From: Streptomyces sp. B3I8
GTDB taxonomy: Bacteria; Actinomycetota; Actinomycetes; Streptomycetales; Streptomycetaceae
Direction of reading: 5' to 3'
Assembly: GCF_030816915.1 (NCBI RefSeq)
Contig: NZ_JAUSYN010000002.1
Span: 7,143,501-7,207,500, forward strand
Length of the DNA stretch: 64,000 nucleotides
The notes under the pieces are model-generated. The model was given only the letters and a program-made list of their open reading frames with translations, was not told where the DNA came from and made no database searches. Shown here piece by piece: positions 33,482-42,117 of this stretch (positions are counted from its first letter, which is position 1; each line of letters begins with the position of its first letter). A program made the translations under genes and the position numbers.

Positions 33482-34438
33482 CTACTCGCCCTTGGCGAAG
33501 GTGCGCCGGTACTCGCTGGGCGTGGTGCCGAGGATCCGCTGGAAGTGCAGCCGCAGATTGGCCCCCGTGCCCAGGCCGACGTCGCCCGCGATCTGCTCGA
33601 CACTGCGCTGCGAGCGCTCCAGCAGCTCCCGCGCCATGTCGATGCGGGCCCGCATGACCCACTGCATCGGCGTGTATCCGGTGTCCTCGACGAACCGCCG
33701 CGAGAACGTCCGCGGCGACACCTCCGCGTGCCGGGCCAGCGTCTGGAGGGTGAGGTGTTCGTCCAGCCGGTGCAGCGCCCACTCCCGGGTCGCGGCGAAC
33801 CGCTCGCCCAGCGGCTCCGGCACACTGCGCGGAACGTACTGAGCCTGGCCGCCGCTGCGGTAGGGCGCCGCGACCAGCCGCCGGGCGGCGTGGTTCGACG
33901 CGGCCACGCCGAGATCGCCGCGGAGCAGGTGCAGACACAGGTCGATCCCGGAGGCGGCGCCGGCGGAGGTCAGCACACTGCCCTCGTCGACGAAGAGCAC
34001 GTTCTCGTCCACCCGGACGGCCGGGTGCTTCGCGGCGAGCGCCCGGGTGTAGTGCCAGTGGGTGGTGGCGCGCCGGCCGTCCAGCAGCCCGGTGGCGGCG
34101 AGCGCGAACGCGCCCGTGGAGATCGCGGCGAGCCGTGCGCCCCGGTCGTGCGCGGCGACCAGCGCCTCGACGACGGCGGGCGGCGGGTCCTCCCGGTCCG
34201 GGAAGCGGTAGCCGGGCACGAACACGATCTCGGCCCATGCCAGCGCCTCCGGACCGTGCGCCACGTGGTACGACAGCCCGTCCCCACCGGTCACCAGCCC
34301 GGGCGCCGCCCCGCACACCCGCACCTCGTACGGCATGCTCGCACGCGTGGTGAACACCTGCGCCGGAATCCCGACATCCAGGGGCTTGGCCCCCTCGAGC
34401 ACGAGAACGGCGACGCGGTGAAGAGGGGAGTCGGGCAC
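33482..34438 (-). CDS. GlxA-type AraC-family regulator with DJ-1/PfpI domain
   Basis: 318 residues. The N-terminal DJ-1/PfpI-like domain starts VAVLVLEGAKPLDVGIPAQVF and includes LAAISTGAFALAATGLLDG, with Thr-Gly where active DJ-1 proteins have a Cys. The C-terminal double helix-turn-helix (TLQTLARHAEVSPRTFSRRF, NLRLHFQRILGTTPSEYRR) binds DNA. It lies 131 bases upstream of the gap gene in the same direction and could regulate it. Confidence 0.87.
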   Translation of the reverse strand: MPDSPLHRVAVLVLEGAKPLDVGIPAQVFTTRASMPYEVRVCGAAPGLVTGGDGLSYHVAHGPEALAWAEIVFVPGYRFPDREDPPPAVVEALVAAHDRGARLAAISTGAFALAATGLLDGRRATTHWHYTRALAAKHPAVRVDENVLFVDEGSVLTSAGAASGIDLCLHLLRGDLGVAASNHAARRLVAAPYRSGGQAQYVPRSVPEPLGERFAATREWALHRLDEHLTLQTLARHAEVSPRTFSRRFVEDTGYTPMQWVMRARIDMARELLERSQRSVEQIAGDVGLGTGANLRLHFQRILGTTPSEYRRTFAKGE

Positions 34439-34447
34439 GAATCCAGA

Positions 34448-34720
34448 TTACGGTGACCGGGGGGTGTCCCGTGCCTGCTGGTCATGGGTAGCGCCGTACT
34501 GGACGAGGTCGCCCTCGAACACCCACCCGCGGACGGCTCCCCCGAGGCGTGCCTGCGGACGGCCGGAGGACAGCAGGGGGAACTGCCGGTCGGCGCCGTC
34601 CTGTTCCCGACAGGGTGCGGTGAACGCGTGCACTGACGCCCCCGCGTCGGCATTCGGGAAGGCGTGTTCCCGGACGAGGGTGACGACGGGCAGGATCGCC
34701 GGGACCAGTACGCCGCGCAT
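34448..34720 (-). CDS. Uncertain 90-residue ORF
   Basis: Open frame of 90 residues between the TetR and GlxA-type genes, in the same direction as both. No signal peptide, membrane helix or family recognised, and the GAGG before the ATG is too close to be ideal. It could be a real small gene or a decayed fragment. Included because it is the only frame filling this gap. Confidence 0.3.
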   Translation of the reverse strand: MRGVLVPAILPVVTLVREHAFPNADAGASVHAFTAPCREQDGADRQFPLLSSGRPQARLGGAVRGWVFEGDLVQYGATHDQQARDTPRSP

Positions 34721-34729
34721 TCCTCGGTC

Positions 34730-35308
34730 TCAGGTCGTGCGCGGGGCGCCATGGCGCAGGCCGTCGAGGAGGAGGCCGGTGATCTGGCGGGCCTCGTCGA
34801 GCCATCCCTCGCTCACGCGCATGGCGCAGATGCCGCCCAGGGCCCGCAACAGGGTGGGGCCGGTGACGTCACCGCGGACGGTGCCGGCCGCGGTGCCGGC
34901 GTCGAGCAGCCGCGTCAGGGCGTCACCCATGCGGGTACGGGCGTCGTCGAAGACCGGGGAGTCGGTCGCCATGATGCTCTCCAGCGCGAGGGACATCCCC
35001 TTGCCCACGGCGGCGTGGTCCACGAGCAGGAGCAGGAAGCGGCTCAGGGCTTCCTCGGGGCTGTGGCGTCCCAGCAGGTGTTCCGGCGAGGCACACAGGT
35101 CGTCCACCTCTTTGCGATAGACCTCCTCGATCAGGGCCTCGCGGGTATCGAAGTGGCGGTAGAGCGTTCCGACGGAGACCCCGGCGCTGCGGGCGATCTC
35201 CTCCACGTGTGCGTCGGTGTCACCGGCGAGGAACGCTTCGCGGGCCGCGGACAGCAGCGCCTCGCGGTTGCGGCGCGCGTCGGCGCGCAGTGGACGTGAT
35301 GCCGGCAA
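34730..35308 (-). CDS. TetR-family regulator (divergent from SDR)
   Basis: 192 residues. N-terminal HTH: RNREALLSAAREAFLAG, VEEIARSAGVSVGTLYRHF. The C-terminal part is a helical ligand domain. It is divergent from the SDR gene at 35390, and the 81-base gap holds a nested symmetric repeat, so autorepression and control of the SDR are likely. Confidence 0.87.
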   Translation of the reverse strand: MPASRPLRADARRNREALLSAAREAFLAGDTDAHVEEIARSAGVSVGTLYRHFDTREALIEEVYRKEVDDLCASPEHLLGRHSPEEALSRFLLLLVDHAAVGKGMSLALESIMATDSPVFDDARTRMGDALTRLLDAGTAAGTVRGDVTGPTLLRALGGICAMRVSEGWLDEARQITGLLLDGLRHGAPRTT

Positions 35309-35316
35309 GGGAACCT

Positions 35317-35377
35317 CCGTAAGGTGAATCGGACTCCGTTTGCATGTATCGTTTCCGGAGTCGGACTCATCTTACGG
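35317..35377. promoter_or_regulatory. Nested symmetric operator between TetR and SDR
   Basis: Two inverted repeats share one centre (35347): CCGTAAG/CTTACGG at 35317-35323 and 35371-35377, and GACTCCG/CGGAGTC at 35332-35338 and 35356-35362. It covers most of the divergent promoter region. Confidence 0.65.
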
Positions 35378-35389
35378 AAGGAACGTGCC

Positions 35390-36163
35390 GTGCCGATCAC
35401 CAGTGAGGGTTTTGAGGGCCTCCGGGTCCTGGTCACCGGAGGCAGCCGGGGCCTGGGCGCCGCCACCGTGCGTCGATTCGTCGCCGGTGGCGCGACCGTA
35501 CTGACGGCTTCCCGCACTCGCCCCCCACAGGACACCGGCGCCGTCTTCATCGCGGCGGACCTCTCCACGCGGGAGGGCGTGGCCGAACTCGGCCGCCGCG
35601 TCGTCGACCATGTGGGCGGCGTGGACGTGCTCGTCAACAACGCCGGCGCTGCGAGCGCCCCGGCACCCACCCTGTCCAGGTCGGACGCCTCCTGGCAGGC
35701 CGACCTGGACATCAACCTCCTGAGCATCGTCCGCCTCGATCGGGCCCTGGTGCCGGGAATGGTCGAGCGGGGTTCCGGCGTCGTGGTGCACGTCTCCTCG
35801 ATCGCCAGCCGACTGCCCCAGCGCGCCGAAGCCTCCTACGCCGCCGCCAAGGCCGCGCTCAACGCCTACAGCCGCGAACTGGCCACCGAGGTCGGCGGAC
35901 ACGGGGTACGCGTGCTCTGCGTTCTCCCCGGTTTCGTCGTCACCGACGGCGCCGCCGCCCACCTCCGGCACATGGCCGAGGAGCAGGGCGTGTCCGAGGA
36001 CGAGGCCGTCCGTCGGCTCACGGACCGGCTGAACGTTCCCATGGGGCGTCCCGGGGACCCCGAGGACGTCGCCGAGATGATCGCCTTCCTCGCCTCCAGC
36101 CGTGCGAAGTGGCTCACCGGAGCGCAGTTCCGCGTCGACGGCGGCATCCTCCCGACCGTCTGA
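35390..36163 (+). CDS. SDR-family oxidoreductase
   Basis: 257 residues. TGGSRGLG cofactor motif, VLVNNAGAAS, catalytic Ser in VSSIASRLPQ and YAAAKAALN. C-terminal LTGAQFRVDGGILPTV. Starts at GTG 35390 with GGAAGGA 7 bases before; an upstream in-frame ATG would add an unrelated stretch lying inside the operator. Probable target of the divergent TetR; likely first gene of a run with the VOC protein. Confidence 0.85.
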   Translation: MPITSEGFEGLRVLVTGGSRGLGAATVRRFVAGGATVLTASRTRPPQDTGAVFIAADLSTREGVAELGRRVVDHVGGVDVLVNNAGAASAPAPTLSRSDASWQADLDINLLSIVRLDRALVPGMVERGSGVVVHVSSIASRLPQRAEASYAAAKAALNAYSRELATEVGGHGVRVLCVLPGFVVTDGAAAHLRHMAEEQGVSEDEAVRRLTDRLNVPMGRPGDPEDVAEMIAFLASSRAKWLTGAQFRVDGGILPTV

Positions 36164-36208
36164 GCGTCGACCGGCACGAGGAACACGAAGAAAAGGACCA
36201 CTGCCACC

Positions 36209-36577
36209 ATGCCCATGACCCTGGCTTCCGTCGTCATCGACGCCGCCGACATCGAGGCGGAGGGCGCCTTCTGGCACCGACTGCTCGGCGGCTCCCTCAC
36301 CCGCACGCCCACCCACCGCTTCGTCCATCCGCCCGGCCTGCCCGTGGTGGTCGTTCAGTCCGCCCCCGGCCACCTCGCCCCGAACCGGCCCGACGGCTCC
36401 GGTCAGCAGATGCACCTCGACTTCCGCGTCGAGGACCTCACGACCGCCGACCGGACCGCCACGGACGCCGGCGCCGTCCGGCTGCGGCCCACGGAGGAGG
36501 CGGCCCCCGGAACCCGCACCGGCAGCCGCGTCTACGCCAGCCCCGCCGGACACCCCTTCTGCCTGCGCGCGGCCTGA
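36209..36577 (+). CDS. VOC-superfamily (glyoxalase-like) protein
   Basis: 122 residues with the glyoxalase/bleomycin-resistance fold: FWHRLLGGSLT at the first repeat, QMHLDFRVEDL in the second, and a C-terminal SPAGHPFCL motif. Members bind a metal and act on or sequester small molecules. It lies 45 bases after the SDR gene and likely shares its transcript. Confidence 0.8.
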   Translation: MPMTLASVVIDAADIEAEGAFWHRLLGGSLTRTPTHRFVHPPGLPVVVVQSAPGHLAPNRPDGSGQQMHLDFRVEDLTTADRTATDAGAVRLRPTEEAAPGTRTGSRVYASPAGHPFCLRAA

Positions 36578-36709
36578 GCGTCGTGAACGGCGTCCGGACA
36601 CTCGGGCGCCCAGGCGCCCAGGCGCCCGGACAGCACACGGGCCACTTCGTTGTCAGTGGTGCCGTGCATGATCGACGCGTCAGTTCTTCCACGGAGACGG
36701 GAAAAAGCC

Positions 36710-37051
36710 GTGCCGATCACGAACCAGCGGATGTCGAAGCACGCCTTTCTGCGGCAGATGCACGCGGACTCGTACTTCCCCGATCACGTCGTCGACCGGG
36801 GCGGGGCGATCCTCGCGCGGCTGTGCGAGCGGATCGAGGCCGAGCGGCCGTCGGACCTGGCGGCTCTGTATGCGCTCACCCATGCGGCGACGGAGGAATT
36901 CAACCTCCTGCAGGCGGAGTTCGAGGCAGCCGGGAGCGAGATCGAGACGGTTGCTCGCGAGGTGATTGCCGAGGACTTCTGGCATGTCGCATCGGCATAC
37001 GGGTTCACGGACGCGGATGTGGAGGAACTGATCGCCACCCGTGACTGGTGA
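36710..37051 (+). CDS. DUF5713 family protein
   Basis: 113 residues from GTG 36710. The text LYALTHAATEEFNLLQAEF, ETVAREVIAEDFWHVA and the ending EELIATRDW fit DUF5713. All-helical and acidic, no signal peptide. Function unknown. The first 11 bases of the gene are the same as those of the SDR gene at 35390. Confidence 0.75.
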   Translation: MPITNQRMSKHAFLRQMHADSYFPDHVVDRGGAILARLCERIEAERPSDLAALYALTHAATEEFNLLQAEFEAAGSEIETVAREVIAEDFWHVASAYGFTDADVEELIATRDW

Positions 37052-37054
37052 GTG

Positions 37055-37240
37055 ATGTGCTGCGATCGTGCGGGCGGGTGATGCCGAGCACGGCGTGAGG
37101 GACGCCGTCGCCTTCGAGACGGCAGTCGCCACGGCAGGGCGGAGGACCGTCCAGGTCTTCATCCGGGCGAGGGCGCGCTCGACGCGGGCGCGGACTTCGC
37201 TGTGCGAGCGGTTGTGCTCCTCCCGCGCAGGAGGGGCGGC
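37055..37240 (-). pseudogene. C-terminal remnant of an IS5-like transposase
   Basis: On the minus strand one frame reads EEHNRSHSEVRARVERALAR and MKTW, a typical DDE transposase C-terminus. A frame change near 37125-37140 then gives CRLEGDGVPHAVLGITR, which is the expected continuation. The rest of the transposase is absent; the downstream GH31 gene starts its stop codon 39 bases away. Dead relic. Confidence 0.65.
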
Positions 37241-37278
37241 GGGGGTGAGGAAACCCACCCCCGCCGCCCCCGGCCCCG

Positions 37279-40200
37279 CTACCGGAACGAAACCGTCACC
37301 GGTGCGTGCACCGACCGACTCGGCAACGTCACGGTCAACGACCCCGCGTCCTTGTCGAGGTGGTACGACTTCGACGACAGCGGCTTGCCGTTCGCCGACA
37401 CCGTCGACGGCACGTGGTCACCGAGACCCACCAGCGTGACCGTCCACTCACGCTTCTTCACCTGGCCGCGGAAGGATCCGCTCACCCCGCCGATCGACAC
37501 GGAGTGCTGCGCACCCTTCACCCGGTACCGCACGGTCGTCGTGGCGCTGTGGTGGCGCCCCGTACCGACCCCGTCGTCCTCGTACAGCCGGTACGAGCCC
37601 GACTTCCCGGCCGCGACGGTGAGCGTCACGTCGGTCAGCGGGTGGTGGTCGCTGGAGGAGACGTCGTGCGTCCGGGTCGGCAGGATGCCACCGGCCTTGA
37701 TGAACACCGGCATGGTGTCCAGCGTGGTGGTGACGTTCTGCGTCGTGCCCCCGGTGTACGTCTTGCCGGTGAAGTAGTCGGTCCACTGCCCCGGCGGGAA
37801 CCACACCGAGGTCGTGGCCGAGCCGCCCGGGCTGGTGACCGGGGCGACCAGCATGTCGGACCCGTAGAAGTACTCGCTGCCGGCGGTGGCGTACGCCTGC
37901 GCCTCGTCCGGGTACTCCAGGTAGGTGGGCCGGACGATCGGCACACCGGTGCGGTTGGCCTCCTCGGCGAGCGAGTAGGTGTACGGCACCAGGTTCTCGC
38001 GCAGGTTGAGGAACGCGTCGGCCGACTTGCGCGCCGCCGTGCCGTACTGCCAGGGCAGCCGGTCGCTGTGGTTGCTGTGCAGCCGGTCGATGGGCTGGAA
38101 GGTGCCGAACTGCACCCACCGCGCGTACAGGTCGTCGGGCAGCTTGTGCGTGGTGCGCGTCTGCCCGCCGTCGGTGTACTGCTCCGAACCGGTCAGCCCG
38201 GTGGTGTCGTTGTGCCCGCCGATGTCGTGGGTGATCGACGCCATGCCGGTCGCGGCGGACTCGCCCGGGGTGTAGCCGACCTCCATCTTCAGCACGCCCC
38301 ACGTGGAGGACGTGTCACCGGTGAAGTGGACGGTGGAGCGCTTGTCCGCCCACGGTCCCGTCGGCAGACCCGCCTGGCCGCTGTACCCGGCCGCCTGCAG
38401 CGAGCCGTAGGCGCGGGAGAGCACGAAACCGCGGCCCTCGTTCTTCGCGGTCATGGCGGCGTACTGCTGGTTGATCCAGGCATCCGGGGTCACGCCCGGC
38501 ATCGACGACTGGGAGGCGTCGCAGCACCAGTCGAGCCACCAGAAGTCGTTGCCCTGCTGGTCCATGGTGCGGTGCAGATCCATGTACGCCTGGAGCTGGT
38601 CGGGGTCGCCGAAGTCGAAGATGTAGCAGTTGTCCTCGACGCTGGCGCCACCGGCGCAACCGCCCCGCTTCAGCTTGCCCTTGGCGGTCTCCTGCGCCTT
38701 CGCGAACTGCGGGTCGGAGGCGAGGATGCTCGGGTGCACGTTGAGCGTGTTGTGCAGGCCCTGGGCGTCGGACCAGTCCTTGAAGAAGCCGGTGGGGTCG
38801 GGGAACCGCTTCTTGTCGATCTCCCAGCCGCTCCAGTTGTTGACGGCCTTGAAGTCCGTGTCCGTCACCAGCACGTCGAGCGGGACGTTCTCGGAGCGGA
38901 AGGCAGGCAGGATCTTCTTCTGGTAGTCGTCGGCCGTACGGTCGATGTACTCCGAGTACCAGACGCCGTACGCCCACTGGGGCAGCAGCGCGGGCGGGCC
39001 GGTGAGCGTGGCCAGGTCGGTGAGGCCCTGCTTGTAGTCGTGGCCGTAGCCGAAGAGGTAACCGTCCTGGTAGGCACCGCCGTTGTGGTCCGGGCGCTGC
39101 CGGACCTTCTGCGTGGCGGTGTCGTACAGCGCCGACGGGGTGTCGTCGAGGAGGTACCAGCCGTCCTTGTTGAGCAGGCCGGGCGTGGTGACGGGGGCGG
39201 CGCCGCTGCCGGTCACACCGTCCAGACCGCGGCGGTACCCGCCGAGCGGGAGGTGCGGCGCGGGCGCGGGGTCGCCCGCGGCGGCCACCGAGACGGTGTC
39301 CAGATTGACGTGGCAGCTGGCGTCGTCGGGGCAGCCGAGGGTGAGGTCGTTGTCGCCCTTGGCGAGCTGGACCGTCGTCGAGGCCGTCTGCCAGTCGTCC
39401 CAGTTGTCCGTCGCCGGGAAGTTGATCGTGCCGCTCGCGCCCTTGGCGGTGACGGAGGCGGTACGGGCCTTGTGCTGGCCGTCGCCGCCGGTGCCGTTGG
39501 CGTAGCGCACCCGCACGGTGTAGGTGCCGTCGGCCGGTACGCCGACCACGTGCGTGGTCAGGCTGGCACCCTTGTCGAGCTCGGCGACGAAGCCGGTGCC
39601 CGCGTAGCCGGTGTGGTCCGTGGCGCCGCCCGCCGAGCCGCCGATGCGGCCGGCCTCGGCCTCGCAGCTCACGCCGAACAGGCAGTCCCTGATCGCGGTG
39701 GTGGACACGGCCGGGTACGGGTCGCCGGGGCGGACCAGCGCCACGCTGTCCAGGTTGACATCGCCGGAGTCCGACGCGGTCCGGGTCAGGGCGAGAGTGT
39801 GGTGGCCCGCGCCGAGCTGCACCTTGGCGGTGACGAGCTTCCAGGTGTCCCAGTTGTCGGTGGTCGGCAGGGAGACCTTCTGCGGCGAGCCGCCGTCCAC
39901 GGTCAGGGTGAGCGTGCGCGTCTCGTTCTTGCCGTCCCCGCCGACGGAGTTGGCGTACCGCACGTCGAACTGGTAGGAACCGGCCTCCTTGACATCGATG
40001 TCGGAGGATGCCGAGGCGCCCGTCCCCTCGAAGCCCGCAGCGAATCCGACCCCGGTGTGGTCGCGGTGGTCGGAGGCCACGGCGGCCCCGCTGAGCTGGA
40101 GGTCCTCCGCCTCGCACAGCGCGCCGAGGGTGCACGTCAGACGGTGCCAGGGGGCGGCGGTGACGGGGGTGTCGCCGGCCGTCACGTTCACGGAGAGGTT

Positions 40201-40575
40201 GCTCGCGTCGAACGGACCCGAGCCGACCTTGTACCGCAGGGTCACCGCGCTGGTCTTGACGGTGAGCCAGCCGTCGGAGGTCCGTGAGGTGTACGAGGTC
40301 GGGGTGAAGCCGGCGCGTCCGATCGCGTTGAACGTCGGGTCGTCGGTGAACTTCCCGTCGGCCGCGTACTCGGTGCGTATCAGCGTCGGTGAGAGAACCT
40401 GGAAGCGGGCGTCACCGGAGGTGACGGTCGGGATGCGGTGGCTCTGCGCTCCCTTGGCCGTCGCGGCGCCGGTGCCCGCCACGGTCATGGCGGCGGCGAC
40501 CGCGAGGACGGTGGCCACCCCCGTGTGTCGTCGTACGGTTCTCAGCCGTCTTCTCGGTGGTGCGGTGCTGGTCAT
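37279..40575 (-). CDS. Secreted GH31 glycosidase with two inserted CBM6/35-like modules
   Basis: 1098-residue exported glycosidase. Signal peptide (about 1-42), first part of the GH31 N-terminal beta-sandwich, then two beta-sandwich carbohydrate-binding modules (about 155-285 beginning CEAEDLQLSG, and 305-430 beginning CEAEAGRIGG; each ends in VNLDSV or VNLDTV). The GH31 barrel follows with PQWAYGVWYSEY, VLVTDTDFKAV and DFWWLDWCCDAS, and the C-terminus has YRLYEDDGVGTG of DUF5110. The family includes alpha-xylosidases and alpha-glucosidases. Start at the ATG at 40575, directly before the signal peptide. Confidence 0.87.
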   Translation of the reverse strand: MTSTAPPRRRLRTVRRHTGVATVLAVAAAMTVAGTGAATAKGAQSHRIPTVTSGDARFQVLSPTLIRTEYAADGKFTDDPTFNAIGRAGFTPTSYTSRTSDGWLTVKTSAVTLRYKVGSGPFDASNLSVNVTAGDTPVTAAPWHRLTCTLGALCEAEDLQLSGAAVASDHRDHTGVGFAAGFEGTGASASSDIDVKEAGSYQFDVRYANSVGGDGKNETRTLTLTVDGGSPQKVSLPTTDNWDTWKLVTAKVQLGAGHHTLALTRTASDSGDVNLDSVALVRPGDPYPAVSTTAIRDCLFGVSCEAEAGRIGGSAGGATDHTGYAGTGFVAELDKGASLTTHVVGVPADGTYTVRVRYANGTGGDGQHKARTASVTAKGASGTINFPATDNWDDWQTASTTVQLAKGDNDLTLGCPDDASCHVNLDTVSVAAAGDPAPAPHLPLGGYRRGLDGVTGSGAAPVTTPGLLNKDGWYLLDDTPSALYDTATQKVRQRPDHNGGAYQDGYLFGYGHDYKQGLTDLATLTGPPALLPQWAYGVWYSEYIDRTADDYQKKILPAFRSENVPLDVLVTDTDFKAVNNWSGWEIDKKRFPDPTGFFKDWSDAQGLHNTLNVHPSILASDPQFAKAQETAKGKLKRGGCAGGASVEDNCYIFDFGDPDQLQAYMDLHRTMDQQGNDFWWLDWCCDASQSSMPGVTPDAWINQQYAAMTAKNEGRGFVLSRAYGSLQAAGYSGQAGLPTGPWADKRSTVHFTGDTSSTWGVLKMEVGYTPGESAATGMASITHDIGGHNDTTGLTGSEQYTDGGQTRTTHKLPDDLYARWVQFGTFQPIDRLHSNHSDRLPWQYGTAARKSADAFLNLRENLVPYTYSLAEEANRTGVPIVRPTYLEYPDEAQAYATAGSEYFYGSDMLVAPVTSPGGSATTSVWFPPGQWTDYFTGKTYTGGTTQNVTTTLDTMPVFIKAGGILPTRTHDVSSSDHHPLTDVTLTVAAGKSGSYRLYEDDGVGTGRHHSATTTVRYRVKGAQHSVSIGGVSGSFRGQVKKREWTVTLVGLGDHVPSTVSANGKPLSSKSYHLDKDAGSLTVTLPSRSVHAPVTVSFR

Positions 40576-40747
40576 GGACAATTCCGTTTCTCCTGTCGGC
40601 CATGCCGCTCGGTCACGCCGGGCGGGCCGCGACGGATCACCGGCCGCACGACGTGCACCTCGCATAGGAGCACGGAACTCCGGTTCATGTCCATGCAAGT
40701 GACCCTGCGGAATCGGGGAGTTCCGGCGATTTGCCCGGTACCTGTCG

Positions 40748-41401
40748 CTACGCGTCCTGAGAGACGGCGGCGCTGGTCAGCGTGGTCGCCGTGCGTACCG
40801 CGCTGGCGATCGCGTCCTCGGGCGGAAGACCGCACAGATCGGTGAGGACGAACAGTGCCTCGGCGCTCACCGCCACCGCGAGGTCCCGCTTCAACTGTGC
40901 GAACGCCTCCGGATCGGCGGCCTTGAGGGTGTCCTCCAGCGGCAGCAGCGCGTGGTCGATCAGCCCGAACCGGATTCCGGGACGGGCGATCGCGGCCTCC
41001 GGCCGGACGATCGTCGCCGCGATCATGGCGCGAACCGCACCCTGGCGGGCGAGCACGCCGCGGAGCAGGAACTCGGTCGCGAACGCCACGCGTTCGACCG
41101 GGTCGGTGCTGTCCCCGACCGGCGCCAGCGCCTCGGCGGGGGGCGGCCAGGCATCCCTCAGGGCCTCGCTGACCAATGAGGGCAGGTCGGGGAAGTAGCG
41201 GTAGGCGGTGGCCTCCGAGACCAGAGCCGCACGTGCGACCAGCGGCATGGTCAGCTCCGTGCCGGCGGCGATGAGATCGCGGGCGGCCGTCACGATCGCC
41301 GTCCGGGTGCGCTGCCGCTGGTTGGCGCGTCCGGTGCCGGTCCCTTTGCCGGTGGCGTCGCCCCCGTGGGCCCCTGCACCCGTGTCCGTGCGTGCCGTCA
41401 T
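40748..41401 (-). CDS. TetR-family regulator
   Basis: 217 residues. N-terminal HTH region RTRTAIVTAARDLIAAG and LVARAALVSEATAYRYF, preceded by a Gly/Thr-rich tail. Start taken at ATG 41401; an upstream ATG at 41467 is possible but would overlap the operator region. Divergent from the cupin/hydrolase/MFS operon, whose promoter region is full of CTCTCAT/ATGAGAG repeats. Confidence 0.85.
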   Translation of the reverse strand: MTARTDTGAGAHGGDATGKGTGTGRANQRQRTRTAIVTAARDLIAAGTELTMPLVARAALVSEATAYRYFPDLPSLVSEALRDAWPPPAEALAPVGDSTDPVERVAFATEFLLRGVLARQGAVRAMIAATIVRPEAAIARPGIRFGLIDHALLPLEDTLKAADPEAFAQLKRDLAVAVSAEALFVLTDLCGLPPEDAIASAVRTATTLTSAAVSQDA

Positions 41402-41479
41402 CGCGGGTCCCCTCCTCCTGTGGTCCGTTCCGTCGTCCGAGCCGTTCGGCCGGTGAGGAGCCTCCATGGTAGCGCCTAC

Positions 41480-41545
41480 CTCTCATTATGAGAGTTCACT
41501 TGCATTGCGGAGGGGTCCTCCCTACTCTCATGAGAGTCAACTCTC
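41480..41545. promoter_or_regulatory. CTCTCAT/ATGAGAG operator cluster
   Basis: CTCTCAT-T-ATGAGAG (41480-41494), perfect palindrome ACTCTCATGAGAGT (41524-41537), and GAGAGT-CA-ACTCTC (41532-41545). Placed between the TetR and cupin genes; probable binding sites of the TetR protein. Confidence 0.7.
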
Positions 41546-41568
41546 ACGAACACCGGAAAGGGGACGTC

Positions 41569-42036
41569 ATGAGCGCCACGAACCGACCGTCCGTCGTCGG
41601 CCCCGACGACGGCGAGAGCATCCGGCTCGGCAGTACCCGCATGCGCATCCTCGAGGACGGCAGCACCACCGGGCACCGCCTCGGCATCGGCGAGATCACC
41701 CTCGCCCCGCACACCGAGGGCCCGCCCCAGCACCGCCATGCCCAGCACGACGAGGGCTTCTACGTCGTCTCCGGCACCGTCCACTTCACCGTCGGGGACA
41801 CCACGTACGAGGCCCCGGCCGGCACGCTGGCGATGATCCCGCCGGGCGCCCCGCACACGTTCGCCAACCTCGGCGACGAACCGGCCGTCCTCCTCAACAC
41901 CTTCACGCCCGACCTGTACGTGCGGTACTTCCACGACCTGCGGGACATGATCGCCGACGGCCAGGAGCTGACGCCGGAGTCGACGGTCGCCGTGATGAGC
42001 CGTTACGCCACGGTTCCGGCGACCGACTTCGCCTGA
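41569..42036 (+). CDS. Cupin-domain protein
   Basis: 155 residues, single cupin barrel. Motif 1 HRHAQHDEGFYVVSG with metal ligands (His, His, Glu), motif 2 PPGAPHTFANLGDEP. Could be a small dioxygenase or a binding protein. First gene of the operon opposite TetR, 82 bases before the hydrolase gene. Confidence 0.85.
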   Translation: MSATNRPSVVGPDDGESIRLGSTRMRILEDGSTTGHRLGIGEITLAPHTEGPPQHRHAQHDEGFYVVSGTVHFTVGDTTYEAPAGTLAMIPPGAPHTFANLGDEPAVLLNTFTPDLYVRYFHDLRDMIADGQELTPESTVAVMSRYATVPATDFA

Positions 42037-42117
42037 CGGCCCCGCCGCCACCCGCACCGCGGCCCCCTTCCCACCCCTCGTCCCACGGCTCGACCGAGCC
42101 GCCCAAGGAGCACCGAC

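Noticed and set aside
36590..36635. GCGCCCAG tandem repeat
   Set aside because: Three short units in a gap between genes; simple sequence only.
37306..40287. Open frame of 993 codons antisense to the GH31 gene
   Set aside because: Composition is Val/Gly/Arg repeats typical of GC-rich antisense frames; GH31 on the other strand is unambiguous.
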